Assembly: GCF_029603165.1 (NCBI RefSeq)
Contig: NZ_JAQSVC010000004.1
Location: 62,001-126,000 of the forward strand
From: Galbibacter pacificus
GTDB lineage: Bacteria; Bacteroidota; Bacteroidia; Flavobacteriales; Flavobacteriaceae
Direction of reading: 5' to 3'
Length of the DNA: 64,000 nt
Of the stretch, positions 48,472 to 55,832 are shown piece by piece (the first letter of the stretch is position 1; every line of letters begins with the position of its first letter). The translations under genes were made by a program, and so were the position numbers. The notes beneath the pieces are model-generated. The model saw only the letters and a list, made by a program, of their open reading frames with translations. It was not told where the DNA came from and searched no databases.

Positions 48472-51297
48472 ATGTCTGACCAGAAAAGACTTTTTCTTTT
48501 AGATGCGTATGCATTGATTTTTAGAGGATATTACGCATTTATAAAAAACCCGAGAATTAATTCCAAAGGTATGGACACATCGGCAATTATGGGGTTTATG
48601 AATTCGTTGCTGGATGTCATTAAAAGAGAAAAGCCTGATCATTTGGCCGTTGCGTTCGACAAAGAAGGCAGCAAGGACCGTGTGGAAATGTTTGAAGCCT
48701 ACAAGGCCAACCGCGACGAAACCCCGGAGGCCATTCGTATTGCCGTACCGATTATTCAAGAAATCCTCAAGGCTATGCACATTCCGTGCATTGAAAAACC
48801 GGGTTACGAGGCCGACGACATTATTGGAACTCTGGCCAAACAAGCCGAAAAAGCCAATTATAAAGTATATATGGTAACACCCGATAAAGATTTTGCGCAG
48901 CTGGTTTCTGAAAATATCTTTATGTACCGTCCCGCACGCATGGGCAACGGTATAGAAATATGGGGCATTCCCGAAGTGCAAAAAAAGTTTGAGGTTGAAA
49001 CCCCCGATCAAGTAATCGATTTTTTGGGGATGATGGGTGATGCCGTGGACAATATTCCCGGCCTGCCCGGTGTGGGTGAAAAAACTGCCAAAAAATTCCT
49101 TCAGCAATTTGGCAGCATGGAAAACCTTTTGGCCAATACCGATCAGCTAAAAGGAAAGATGAAAGAAAAAGTAGAAGCCAATGCCGAGCAAGGACTGCTT
49201 TCAAAAAAATTGGCCCGCATTATGCTCGATGTTCCGGTAGTATTTCATGAGGAAGACTTTGAGCTCAACACGCCCGACCTAGCCAAAGTGCAGGAAATTT
49301 TTCAGGAACTGGAATTTAGAAGGCTTGCCGAAAACCTATTGAAAACTTTCGGCCAGGAAGCTTCAACTGAAGAAACCCATGCCGAAACCAACAAAGGCAA
49401 AGTAAACAACAGTCTGGACGTGCAATACGACCTTTTTGGAAATAATGAAGCAACCGAAGAAAACACGACTGCCATTTCGGGCTACAAAACCATTGAACAA
49501 GTACCGCATTTTTATCAGCATACCAATACACCGCTTGCCAGAAAACTATTGCTACAAAAATTATTACAACAAAAAAGCGTATGCTTTGATACCGAAACCA
49601 CCAGTATAAAATCGTTGCAGGCAGCATTGGTGGGCTGTGCTTTTTCGTGGGAGCCCGGCACCGGATTTTATGTATCCTTTCCCGAAAATCAAGAAGAAAC
49701 CAAAGCTATTTTAGAAGAGTTTAGACCTTTTTTTGAACATAAGGACATTCAAAAAATTGGGCAGAACTTAAAATACGATATCAAAGTATTGTCCAATTAC
49801 AACATGCCCGTTGAGGGGCCTATTTTTGATACCATGATTGCGCATTATCTTATCAACCCCGATATGCGCCACAATATGGACGTGTTGGCCGAAACTTATT
49901 TAAACTATTCGCCCGTTTCCATTGAAACCCTTATTGGTAAAAAAGGGAAAAACCAGCGCTCCATGCGAACCGTTCCCATAGAACAACAAACCGAGTATGC
50001 AGTAGAAGATGCCGATATTACCCTTCAGCTTAAAAACTTATTCGAACAGGAACTGCCCAATCGAAATGCAAAAAAATTATTTGAAGAAATTGAAGCCCCA
50101 TTGGTAAAAGTGTTGGCCGAAATGGAAATTGAAGGCATCAACTTAGATGAAAAATTCCTGCATTCCCTCACAAAAGACCTTGTTGATGATATCCTCCGGT
50201 TGGAAAAAGACATCTACGAACAAGCCGGAGAAGAATTCAATATTGCATCGCCAAAGCAATTGGGGCCTATTTTGTTCGACAAGTTAAAACTGGTAGACAA
50301 ACCCAAGAAAACCAAAACCGGGCAATATTCAACAGCCGAAGACGTGCTTTCTTACCTAGCAAAAGACCATAAAATAATAGCCGATATATTGGAATGGCGC
50401 CAACTCAACAAATTAAAAAGCACCTATGTAGACGCTTTGCCAAATGAGATCAATCCAAAAACGGGTCATGTACATACGGTTTACAGCCAAGCAGTAGCCG
50501 CCACGGGAAGATTGAGCTCCAACAACCCCAATTTACAGAATATCCCGATCCGTACAGAAAGAGGCCGGCAAGTACGAAAGGCCTTTGTGCCAAGAAATGA
50601 AGATTATACACTGCTGGCCGCAGATTATTCTCAGATAGAACTACGGATTATTGCCGCTTTAAGCGAAGAAGATAATATGATTAAAGCCTTCAAAAACGGA
50701 GAAGATATCCATGCATCTACGGCCGCACAAGTATTTAAAGTCGATATTGATAAAGTAACCCGCGAACAGCGGAGCAATGCCAAAACAGTAAACTTTGGAA
50801 TTATTTATGGGGTTTCTGCCTTTGGATTGAGCAATCAAACTACCTTGAACAGGACGGAGGCCAAAGAACTTATTGACACCTATTACGAAACCTACCCGAA
50901 GCTAAAAGCCTATATAAGCAAACAAGTACATTTTGCGCAAGACCATGGCTATGTAGAAACCATTTTGGGCAGGCGTCGGTATTTAAAAGACATTAATTCC
51001 CGAAACCAAGTAGTAAGAGGTGCCGCCGAGCGGAATGCAGTAAATGCACCCATTCAGGGAAGCGCCGCAGATATTATTAAAATTGCCATGCTAAACCTTC
51101 AGAAAAAATTAAAAGAAGGCAATTTTAAAACCAAAATGTTGCTACAAGTTCATGACGAATTGGTATTCGACGCCCACAAAGAAGAACTCGATACTGTAAA
51201 AGAGCTTATTAAAACCGAAATGGAAAATGCTTATAAATTAAGTGTTCCTTTGGATGTAGAAGTAGGTTTGGGTAAAAATTGGTTAGAGGCGCATTAA
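48472..51297 (+). CDS. polA: DNA polymerase I
   Basis: A 941-residue PolA with all three domains: a 5'-nuclease (about 1-290; DAYALIFRGYYAF, YEADDIIGTLA and GMMGDAVDNIPGLPGVGEKTA), a 3'-5' exonuclease (about 335-535; CFDTETTS with its first acidic pair) and the polymerase domain (motif A LLAADYSQIELR, motif B RSNAKTVNFGIIYG, motif C LLQVHDELVFD). The complete exonuclease I motif suggests proofreading is retained. Gap repair and Okazaki-fragment processing in the cytoplasm. It has a 220-base upstream gap containing a palindromic repeat and no other feature. Frames seen on the opposite strand are shadows. Confidence 0.97.
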   Translation: MSDQKRLFLLDAYALIFRGYYAFIKNPRINSKGMDTSAIMGFMNSLLDVIKREKPDHLAVAFDKEGSKDRVEMFEAYKANRDETPEAIRIAVPIIQEILKAMHIPCIEKPGYEADDIIGTLAKQAEKANYKVYMVTPDKDFAQLVSENIFMYRPARMGNGIEIWGIPEVQKKFEVETPDQVIDFLGMMGDAVDNIPGLPGVGEKTAKKFLQQFGSMENLLANTDQLKGKMKEKVEANAEQGLLSKKLARIMLDVPVVFHEEDFELNTPDLAKVQEIFQELEFRRLAENLLKTFGQEASTEETHAETNKGKVNNSLDVQYDLFGNNEATEENTTAISGYKTIEQVPHFYQHTNTPLARKLLLQKLLQQKSVCFDTETTSIKSLQAALVGCAFSWEPGTGFYVSFPENQEETKAILEEFRPFFEHKDIQKIGQNLKYDIKVLSNYNMPVEGPIFDTMIAHYLINPDMRHNMDVLAETYLNYSPVSIETLIGKKGKNQRSMRTVPIEQQTEYAVEDADITLQLKNLFEQELPNRNAKKLFEEIEAPLVKVLAEMEIEGINLDEKFLHSLTKDLVDDILRLEKDIYEQAGEEFNIASPKQLGPILFDKLKLVDKPKKTKTGQYSTAEDVLSYLAKDHKIIADILEWRQLNKLKSTYVDALPNEINPKTGHVHTVYSQAVAATGRLSSNNPNLQNIPIRTERGRQVRKAFVPRNEDYTLLAADYSQIELRIIAALSEEDNMIKAFKNGEDIHASTAAQVFKVDIDKVTREQRSNAKTVNFGIIYGVSAFGLSNQTTLNRTEAKELIDTYYETYPKLKAYISKQVHFAQDHGYVETILGRRRYLKDINSRNQVVRGAAERNAVNAPIQGSAADIIKIAMLNLQKKLKEGNFKTKMLLQVHDELVFDAHKEELDTVKELIKTEMENAYKLSVPLDVEVGLGKNWLEAH

Positions 51298-51351
51298 CAT
51301 AACCCACTTAAAACCAATTTGTTTTATTCAACAAATTATTAACACCCGCTG

Positions 51352-51382
51352 TTTGTAAATAATAGAAATAATTGTACTTTTG
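51352..51382 (+). promoter_or_regulatory. Consensus promoter of rplM-rpsI
   Basis: TTTG at 51352-51355, exactly 19 bases of spacer, then TACTTTTG at 51375-51382. Both boxes match the Bacteroidetes consensus. Expected start of transcription is near 51388, giving a leader of about 60 bases. Confidence 0.85.
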
Positions 51383-51386
51383 CACC

Positions 51387-51424
51387 CCATTATCCCGAAT
51401 TCACATTTTTGGGGATGGGAATGG
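51387..51424 (+). promoter_or_regulatory. Hairpin in the rplM (L13) leader
   Basis: CCATT-ATCCC pairs with GGGAT-(GGG)-AATGG, ten pairs with a three-base bulge on the 3' side. It covers most of the short leader before the GTG start at 51452. L13 leaders with an autoregulatory hairpin are described for Bacteroidia; whether this one belongs to that class was not tested. Confidence 0.55.
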
Positions 51425-51451
51425 AATGTTTAATTTTTAAAAAAAGTTAGT

Positions 51452-51907
51452 GTGGATACATTAAGCTACAAAACAATTTCGGCAAACAAAGCTACTGTAA
51501 ACAAACAGTGGGTTTTGGTTGATGCCGATGGTCAGACGCTAGGACGTCTTTCTTCTAAGGTAGCCAAACTACTTAGAGGTAAGTACAAGCCTAATTACAC
51601 ACCGCATGTTGACTGTGGGGATAACGTAGTTATCATCAACGCAGAAAAAATCAACTTAACCGGAAATAAATGGAACACCAAAGAATATGTGCGCCATACC
51701 GGTTACCCAGGCGGTCAAAAAATAACAACAGCTACAGAACTTTTCCAAAAAGATCCTGCTCGTTTGTTAGAGAAATCTATTAAAGGGATGCTCCCTAAAA
51801 ACAAATTAGGTGCAGATTTATTCCGTAATCTAAAAGTGTACGCTGGTGCAGAGCACGCTCAAGGAGCTCAAAAACCAACTGCAATTAACTTAAACGATCT
51901 TAAATAA
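51452..51907 (+). CDS. rplM: 50S ribosomal protein L13
   Basis: A 151-residue L13. [43 protein letters not shown] and the HTGYPGGQK box are typical. It starts with GTG at 51452; the sequence from that codon ([15 protein letters not shown]) matches flavobacterial L13 and no ATG lies upstream in frame before the leader hairpin, so the GTG start is likely real. Its stop overlaps the rpsI start by one base (TAATG), so the two proteins are translationally coupled. Large-subunit protein that binds early in 50S assembly. Confidence 0.97.
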   Translation: MDTLSYKTISANKATVNKQWVLVDADGQTLGRLSSKVAKLLRGKYKPNYTPHVDCGDNVVIINAEKINLTGNKWNTKEYVRHTGYPGGQKITTATELFQKDPARLLEKSIKGMLPKNKLGADLFRNLKVYAGAEHAQGAQKPTAINLNDLK

Positions 51908-52293
51908 TGGAAGTAATTCACAAAATCGGTAGAAGAAAAACCGCCGTTGCAAGGGTGTACGTTTCTGAAGGTAAAGGAAACATCACTATCAACAAAAAAG
52001 AATTTACGCAATACTTCCCAACACCAACATTACAGTACAAAGTACAACAGCCTCTTACGTTAACAGAGAATGCTGAGAACTTTGACATTAAAGTAAATGT
52101 GTACGGTGGAGGTGTTACAGGACAGGCAGAAGCAATCCGCTTGGCTATTTCCAGGGCACTTTGCGAAGTAGATGTAGAAAACAGAGGAACCTTAAAACCA
52201 GAAGGATTGCTTACAAGAGATCCAAGAATGGTAGAACGTAAAAAATTCGGTCAGAAGAAAGCACGTAAGAAATTCCAATTCTCAAAACGTTAA
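51907..52293 (+). CDS. rpsI: 30S ribosomal protein S9
   Basis: A 128-residue S9 with IGRRKTAVARVYV at the start, VYGGGVTGQAEAIRLAISRAL in the centre and the lysine/arginine-rich end QKKARKKFQFSKR whose last arginine reaches the P-site tRNA. It follows rplM with a one-base overlap (TAATG), the conserved L13-S9 pairing. A long leader for rpsB starts downstream. No anomalies. Confidence 0.98.
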   Translation: MEVIHKIGRRKTAVARVYVSEGKGNITINKKEFTQYFPTPTLQYKVQQPLTLTENAENFDIKVNVYGGGVTGQAEAIRLAISRALCEVDVENRGTLKPEGLLTRDPRMVERKKFGQKKARKKFQFSKR

Positions 52294-52557
52294 TTTCAAT
52301 TCTGAACTACTTGTTTCAGAATCTGCAATTTTCTTAACGAAATTATTTTTTGAAACAACTTTGAATTTTCAATTATTGAAAGGTGCTGAAATAAATTCAG
52401 CAAAAAATTAACATGTCGTTGCTTCATTTCGCTTAAAAGAAAAGAAGATTGGTTTAGCATCCAAATGGTAAAGGCAATCGAGAAACCGTGACCACTTTAT
52501 CATTGCTAAATAAACAAAACCCATTGTATGGGCAACGGAACGTAAACTATTACAAAA
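52294..52557 (+). other. rpsI-rpsB intergenic region, candidate S2 leader
   Basis: A 264-base gap without a gene. It contains TGCTGAA-ATAAA-TTCAGCA (52384-52402), followed by an A-run and not a T-run, and CCCAT-TGT-ATGGG (52520-52532) 26 bases before the rpsB ATG. No TAnnTTTG element was clear. The size suggests an rpsB leader with translational control. Confidence 0.4.
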
Positions 52558-53355
52558 ATGGCAAATAATATAGAAGTTAAAGATTTACTGGAAGCAGGTG
52601 TACACTTTGGTCACCTTACCAGAAAATGGAATCCAAACATGGCTCCTTACATTTACATGGAGCGTAACGGGATCCACGTTATCAATTTATACAAAACTGC
52701 TGCTAAAATCGAAGAGGCAAACGAAGCCCTTAAAAAAATAGCAGCATCCGGTAGAAAAATACTATTTGTAGCTACCAAGAAACAAGCAAAAGATATCGTT
52801 GCAGACAAAGCAGGCGCAGTAAACATGCCTTACATTACCGAAAGATGGCCGGGCGGTATGCTTACCAACTTTGTAACTATTCGTAAAGCCGTTAAGAAAA
52901 TGGCTTCTATCGACCGAATGAAAAAAGACGGTACTTTTGACACGCTTTCCAAAAAAGAAAAACTACAGGTAGATCGTTTAAGAGCCAAGCTTGAGAAAAA
53001 CTTAGGTTCTATTGCAGACATGACCCGCTTACCCGGAGCATTGTTTATTGTAGATACCATGCGCGAGCACATCGCCGTGAAAGAAGCACAAAAATTAAAC
53101 ATTCCAATCTTTGCGATGGTAGATACAAACTCAGACCCAAGAGAGGTTGAGTACGTAATCCCATCAAACGACGATGCTTCAAAATCCATAGAAAAAGTAC
53201 TTTCTCACATTACAGGTGCTATTGCCGATGGCCTTTCGGAAAGAAAAGCCGACAAAGCCGCTGAAAAGCAAGCTGAAGAAGAGGAAGATAAAAAAGCAGA
53301 ACAAGAGGCTAAAGAAAAAAAAGCTAAAGCCTTAGAAGCTGAAGAAAACGAATAA
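52558..53355 (+). CDS. rpsB: 30S ribosomal protein S2
   Basis: A 265-residue S2: LLEAGVHFGHLTRKWNPNM, TERWPGGMLTNFVTI, LPGALFIVDTMREHIAVKEA and IFAMVDTNSDP. The final 40 residues (ADKAAEKQAEEEEDKKAEQE and similar) form a Lys/Glu/Ala helix longer than in E. coli S2, as is common in this phylum. The tsf gene follows 96 bases downstream; a perfect 20-bp inverted repeat fills most of that gap. Binds at the head-body junction of the small subunit, late in assembly. Confidence 0.98.
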   Translation: MANNIEVKDLLEAGVHFGHLTRKWNPNMAPYIYMERNGIHVINLYKTAAKIEEANEALKKIAASGRKILFVATKKQAKDIVADKAGAVNMPYITERWPGGMLTNFVTIRKAVKKMASIDRMKKDGTFDTLSKKEKLQVDRLRAKLEKNLGSIADMTRLPGALFIVDTMREHIAVKEAQKLNIPIFAMVDTNSDPREVEYVIPSNDDASKSIEKVLSHITGAIADGLSERKADKAAEKQAEEEEDKKAEQEAKEKKAKALEAEENE

Positions 53356-53367
53356 ATAATAATTTCA

Positions 53368-53429
53368 TAAAGTCGTTATCCTTTTATCTTCTTTACTTTT
53401 GTACGGAAAATAAAAGGATAACGACTTTA
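53368..53429. repeat. Perfect 20-bp inverted repeat between rpsB and tsf
   Basis: Left arm 53368-53387 (TAAAGTCGTTATCCTTTTAT) and right arm 53410-53429 are exact complements around a 22-base loop. There is no T-run after either arm. The loop contains TACTTTTG (53394-53401), which matches a -7 box for tsf. Its place between two translation genes fits an RNA processing, attenuation or stability site. Confidence 0.85.
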
Positions 53430-53451
53430 CTAATTAAAACTGATAAATAAA

Positions 53452-54276
53452 ATGGCAAAAATTACAGCCGCTGAAGTTAATAAGCTAAGAAAAGCTACCG
53501 GTGCCGGCATGATGGATTGTAAAAATGCATTGGTTGAAGCTGAAGGCGATTTTGATACAGCAGTAGAAATACTTCGTAAAAAAGGACAAAAGGTTGCAGC
53601 AAAAAGAGCCGACAGGGAGTCTACTGAAGGTGCTGTTATCGCAAAAGTAAACGATGCCAGCTTAAAAGGCGTAATCGTTTCCTTAAACTGTGAAACCGAT
53701 TTTGTTGCTAAAAACGACTCTTTTGTAACCCTTGCAAACGACCTTGCCGAATTGGCCTTAAACTACAATTCGAAAGAAGAACTTTTGGATGCAGATTACA
53801 AAGGAATCAAAGTTTCCGATAAATTAATCGAGCAAACAGGAGTTATCGGCGAAAAAATAGAAATCGGCGATTTTAGAACATTGGAAGCTCCGTTTGTAGG
53901 ATCTTACATCCACGCAGGCAATAAGATTGCCACTTTGGTTGGTCTTTCTGCCAATGTAGAAGGTGCCGATGTTGCCGCCAAGGATGTTGCTATGCAGGCT
54001 GCTGCCATGAACCCGGTGGCCTTAGACGAATCTGGCGTAGACCAAGAAGTAATAGATAAAGAAATCGAGATTGCCAAAGATACCTTAAGAGCCGAAGGAA
54101 AACCAGAAGCTATGCTGGATAACATCGCTAAAGGTAAATTAAAGCGTTTCTTTAAAGACAACACTTTGGTAAACCAAGATTTTATTAAAGACAGCAAACA
54201 AAGTGTTGCCGGTTACGTTAAGTCTATTAACAGCGACCTTACCGTTACAGCTTTTGAGAGAGTTGCTTTAGGATAA
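53452..54276 (+). CDS. tsf: Translation elongation factor Ts
   Basis: A 274-residue EF-Ts. The N-terminal UBA-like domain (VNKLRKATGAGMMDCKNALVEAEGD), then NCETDFVAKNDSF with the EF-Tu contact TDFV, and the core repeats including HAGNKIATLVG and AMQAAAMNPVAL. It recycles EF-Tu by ejecting GDP. Follows rpsB, the usual neighbour; a perfect inverted repeat lies in between. A terminator follows at 54299. No anomalies. Confidence 0.98.
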   Translation: MAKITAAEVNKLRKATGAGMMDCKNALVEAEGDFDTAVEILRKKGQKVAAKRADRESTEGAVIAKVNDASLKGVIVSLNCETDFVAKNDSFVTLANDLAELALNYNSKEELLDADYKGIKVSDKLIEQTGVIGEKIEIGDFRTLEAPFVGSYIHAGNKIATLVGLSANVEGADVAAKDVAMQAAAMNPVALDESGVDQEVIDKEIEIAKDTLRAEGKPEAMLDNIAKGKLKRFFKDNTLVNQDFIKDSKQSVAGYVKSINSDLTVTAFERVALG

Positions 54277-54298
54277 GCAAACACAATATATATTAAAG

Positions 54299-54334
54299 AC
54301 CACTTTCGGATTTATTTTCGGAAGTGGTTTTTTG
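54299..54334 (+). terminator. Terminator of tsf
   Basis: ACCACTTTC, loop of about twelve bases, GGAAGTGGTTTTTT. Hairpin with a T-run 23 bases past the tsf stop codon. A TATTTTTG element for pyrH follows at 54372-54379. Confidence 0.85.
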
Positions 54335-54417
54335 CATTAAAATTCCCGCTTCGCTACTTAATAATTTTGCTTATTTTTGCTTCGGAAATTATTCAGATAA
54401 TCCTTCAACAAAAAAAT

Positions 54418-55125
54418 ATGCAGTACAAAAGAATACTTCTAAAACTAAGCGGAGAAGCCCTTATGGGAGAACGCCAATATGGGATCGACCCAAAAAGGCT
54501 TAAGGAATATGCTGAAGAAATAAAATCGGTAACCGACAAAGGTGTAGAAGTAGCAATTGTTATTGGAGGCGGAAATATTTTTAGAGGCGTGGCCGGGGCC
54601 AGCAATGGCATGGACAGGGTTCAAGGCGACCATATGGGAATGCTGGCAACCGTTATCAACGGCCTTGCACTTCAATCGGCTTTAGAAGACGAAGGCATAG
54701 AAACAAGGCTTCAGTCGGCCATAAAAATCAATGAAGTTGCAGAACCCTTTATAAGAAGAAGAGCAGTAAGACATTTAGAGAAAGGCCGTGTTGTTATTTT
54801 TGGAGGAGGTACCGGAAACCCTTATTTCACAACAGATTCGGCAGCTGTGTTGCGTGCCATAGAAATAGATGCCAATGTAATTTTAAAAGGCACCCGTGTA
54901 GATGGTATTTATACTTCTGACCCAGAAAAAAACAAAGACGCCACCAAATTCGACGATATTACCTTTAAGGATGTGCTTAACAAAGGACTCAAGGTAATGG
55001 ACACAACAGCTTTTACCTTAAGCCAGGAAAACGAGTTACCCATTGTTGTTTTTGATATGAACAAATCAGGGAACCTGTTAAAAGTTGTATCGGGAGAAAA
55101 AATTGGCACAAAAGTGAATCTTTAA
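54418..55125 (+). CDS. pyrH: UMP kinase
   Basis: A 235-residue UMP kinase of the amino-acid-kinase fold: [12 protein letters not shown] (phosphate loop), [14 protein letters not shown], the central [16 protein letters not shown] and [14 protein letters not shown]. It makes UDP from UMP with ATP. The open frame starts 17 codons earlier, but [15 protein letters not shown] at 54418 matches homologues and the extension lies over the predicted promoter box TATTTTTG (54372-54379). The frr gene follows after 48 bases, as in many bacteria (tsf-pyrH-frr order). Confidence 0.97.
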   Translation: MQYKRILLKLSGEALMGERQYGIDPKRLKEYAEEIKSVTDKGVEVAIVIGGGNIFRGVAGASNGMDRVQGDHMGMLATVINGLALQSALEDEGIETRLQSAIKINEVAEPFIRRRAVRHLEKGRVVIFGGGTGNPYFTTDSAAVLRAIEIDANVILKGTRVDGIYTSDPEKNKDATKFDDITFKDVLNKGLKVMDTTAFTLSQENELPIVVFDMNKSGNLLKVVSGEKIGTKVNL

Positions 55126-55173
55126 TTAAATTGGCATACAATTAGCTAAACTGTTTTAAAAACTATAATAGTT

Positions 55174-55728
55174 ATGAACGACGAGATTAAATTTATATTG
55201 GATACTTCCAAAGAAGCAATGGATGGTGCCTTAAAGCACCTTGAAAAAGAATTTGCAAACATACGCGCCGGCAAAGCCAGCCCGGCAATGGTTGCCAGTG
55301 TTATGGTAGATTATTACGGGTCTCCTACCCCGCTTAGCCAGGTAGCAAACGTTAATACCCCGGACGGCCGGACAATTTCCATTCAACCATGGGAAAAGTC
55401 AATGTTACAGGAAATAGAAAAGGGCATTATGGTTGCCAATCTAGGCTTTAACCCTATGAACAACGGGGAAATGATAATAATAAATGTACCGCCATTAACC
55501 GAAGAACGAAGAAAAGAACTGGTAAAACAGGCCAAGGCCGAAGCAGAAGATGCAAAAGTATCGGTAAGAAATGCAAGGCAAGACGGCAATAAAGACATAA
55601 AAAAGTTGGATGCATCAGAAGATTTAATAGCCAATGCCGAAGTTGACATGCAAGAGTTAACTGATAAATACATCAAAAAAGTAGACGATACCTTAGCTGT
55701 CAAAGAAAAAGAAATCATGACCGTTTAA
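55174..55728 (+). CDS. frr: Ribosome recycling factor
   Basis: A 184-residue RRF: KHLEKEFANIRAGKASPAMV, the VNTPDGRTISIQPWEKSM hinge region and the KLVKQAK-type helix (PPLTEERRKELVKQAKAEAE). It splits post-termination ribosomes together with EF-G. Last gene of the pyrH-frr unit and followed by a terminator. Length and motifs are normal. Confidence 0.98.
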   Translation: MNDEIKFILDTSKEAMDGALKHLEKEFANIRAGKASPAMVASVMVDYYGSPTPLSQVANVNTPDGRTISIQPWEKSMLQEIEKGIMVANLGFNPMNNGEMIIINVPPLTEERRKELVKQAKAEAEDAKVSVRNARQDGNKDIKKLDASEDLIANAEVDMQELTDKYIKKVDDTLAVKEKEIMTV

Positions 55729-55760
55729 CGTGCTTCGTTAAACTTTCACTAAATTTTTTA

Positions 55761-55790
55761 AGCGGCTAAAACTAGTCGCTTTTATTTTTT
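55761..55790 (+). terminator. Terminator of pyrH-frr
   Basis: AGCGGCTA, loop, TAGTCGCTTTTATTTTTT: short hairpin with an interrupted T-run 33 bases past frr. Confidence 0.75.
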
Positions 55791-55832
55791 GTAACATTAC
55801 ATACATTTTTAAGCAACAACTTTATTTGTAAG

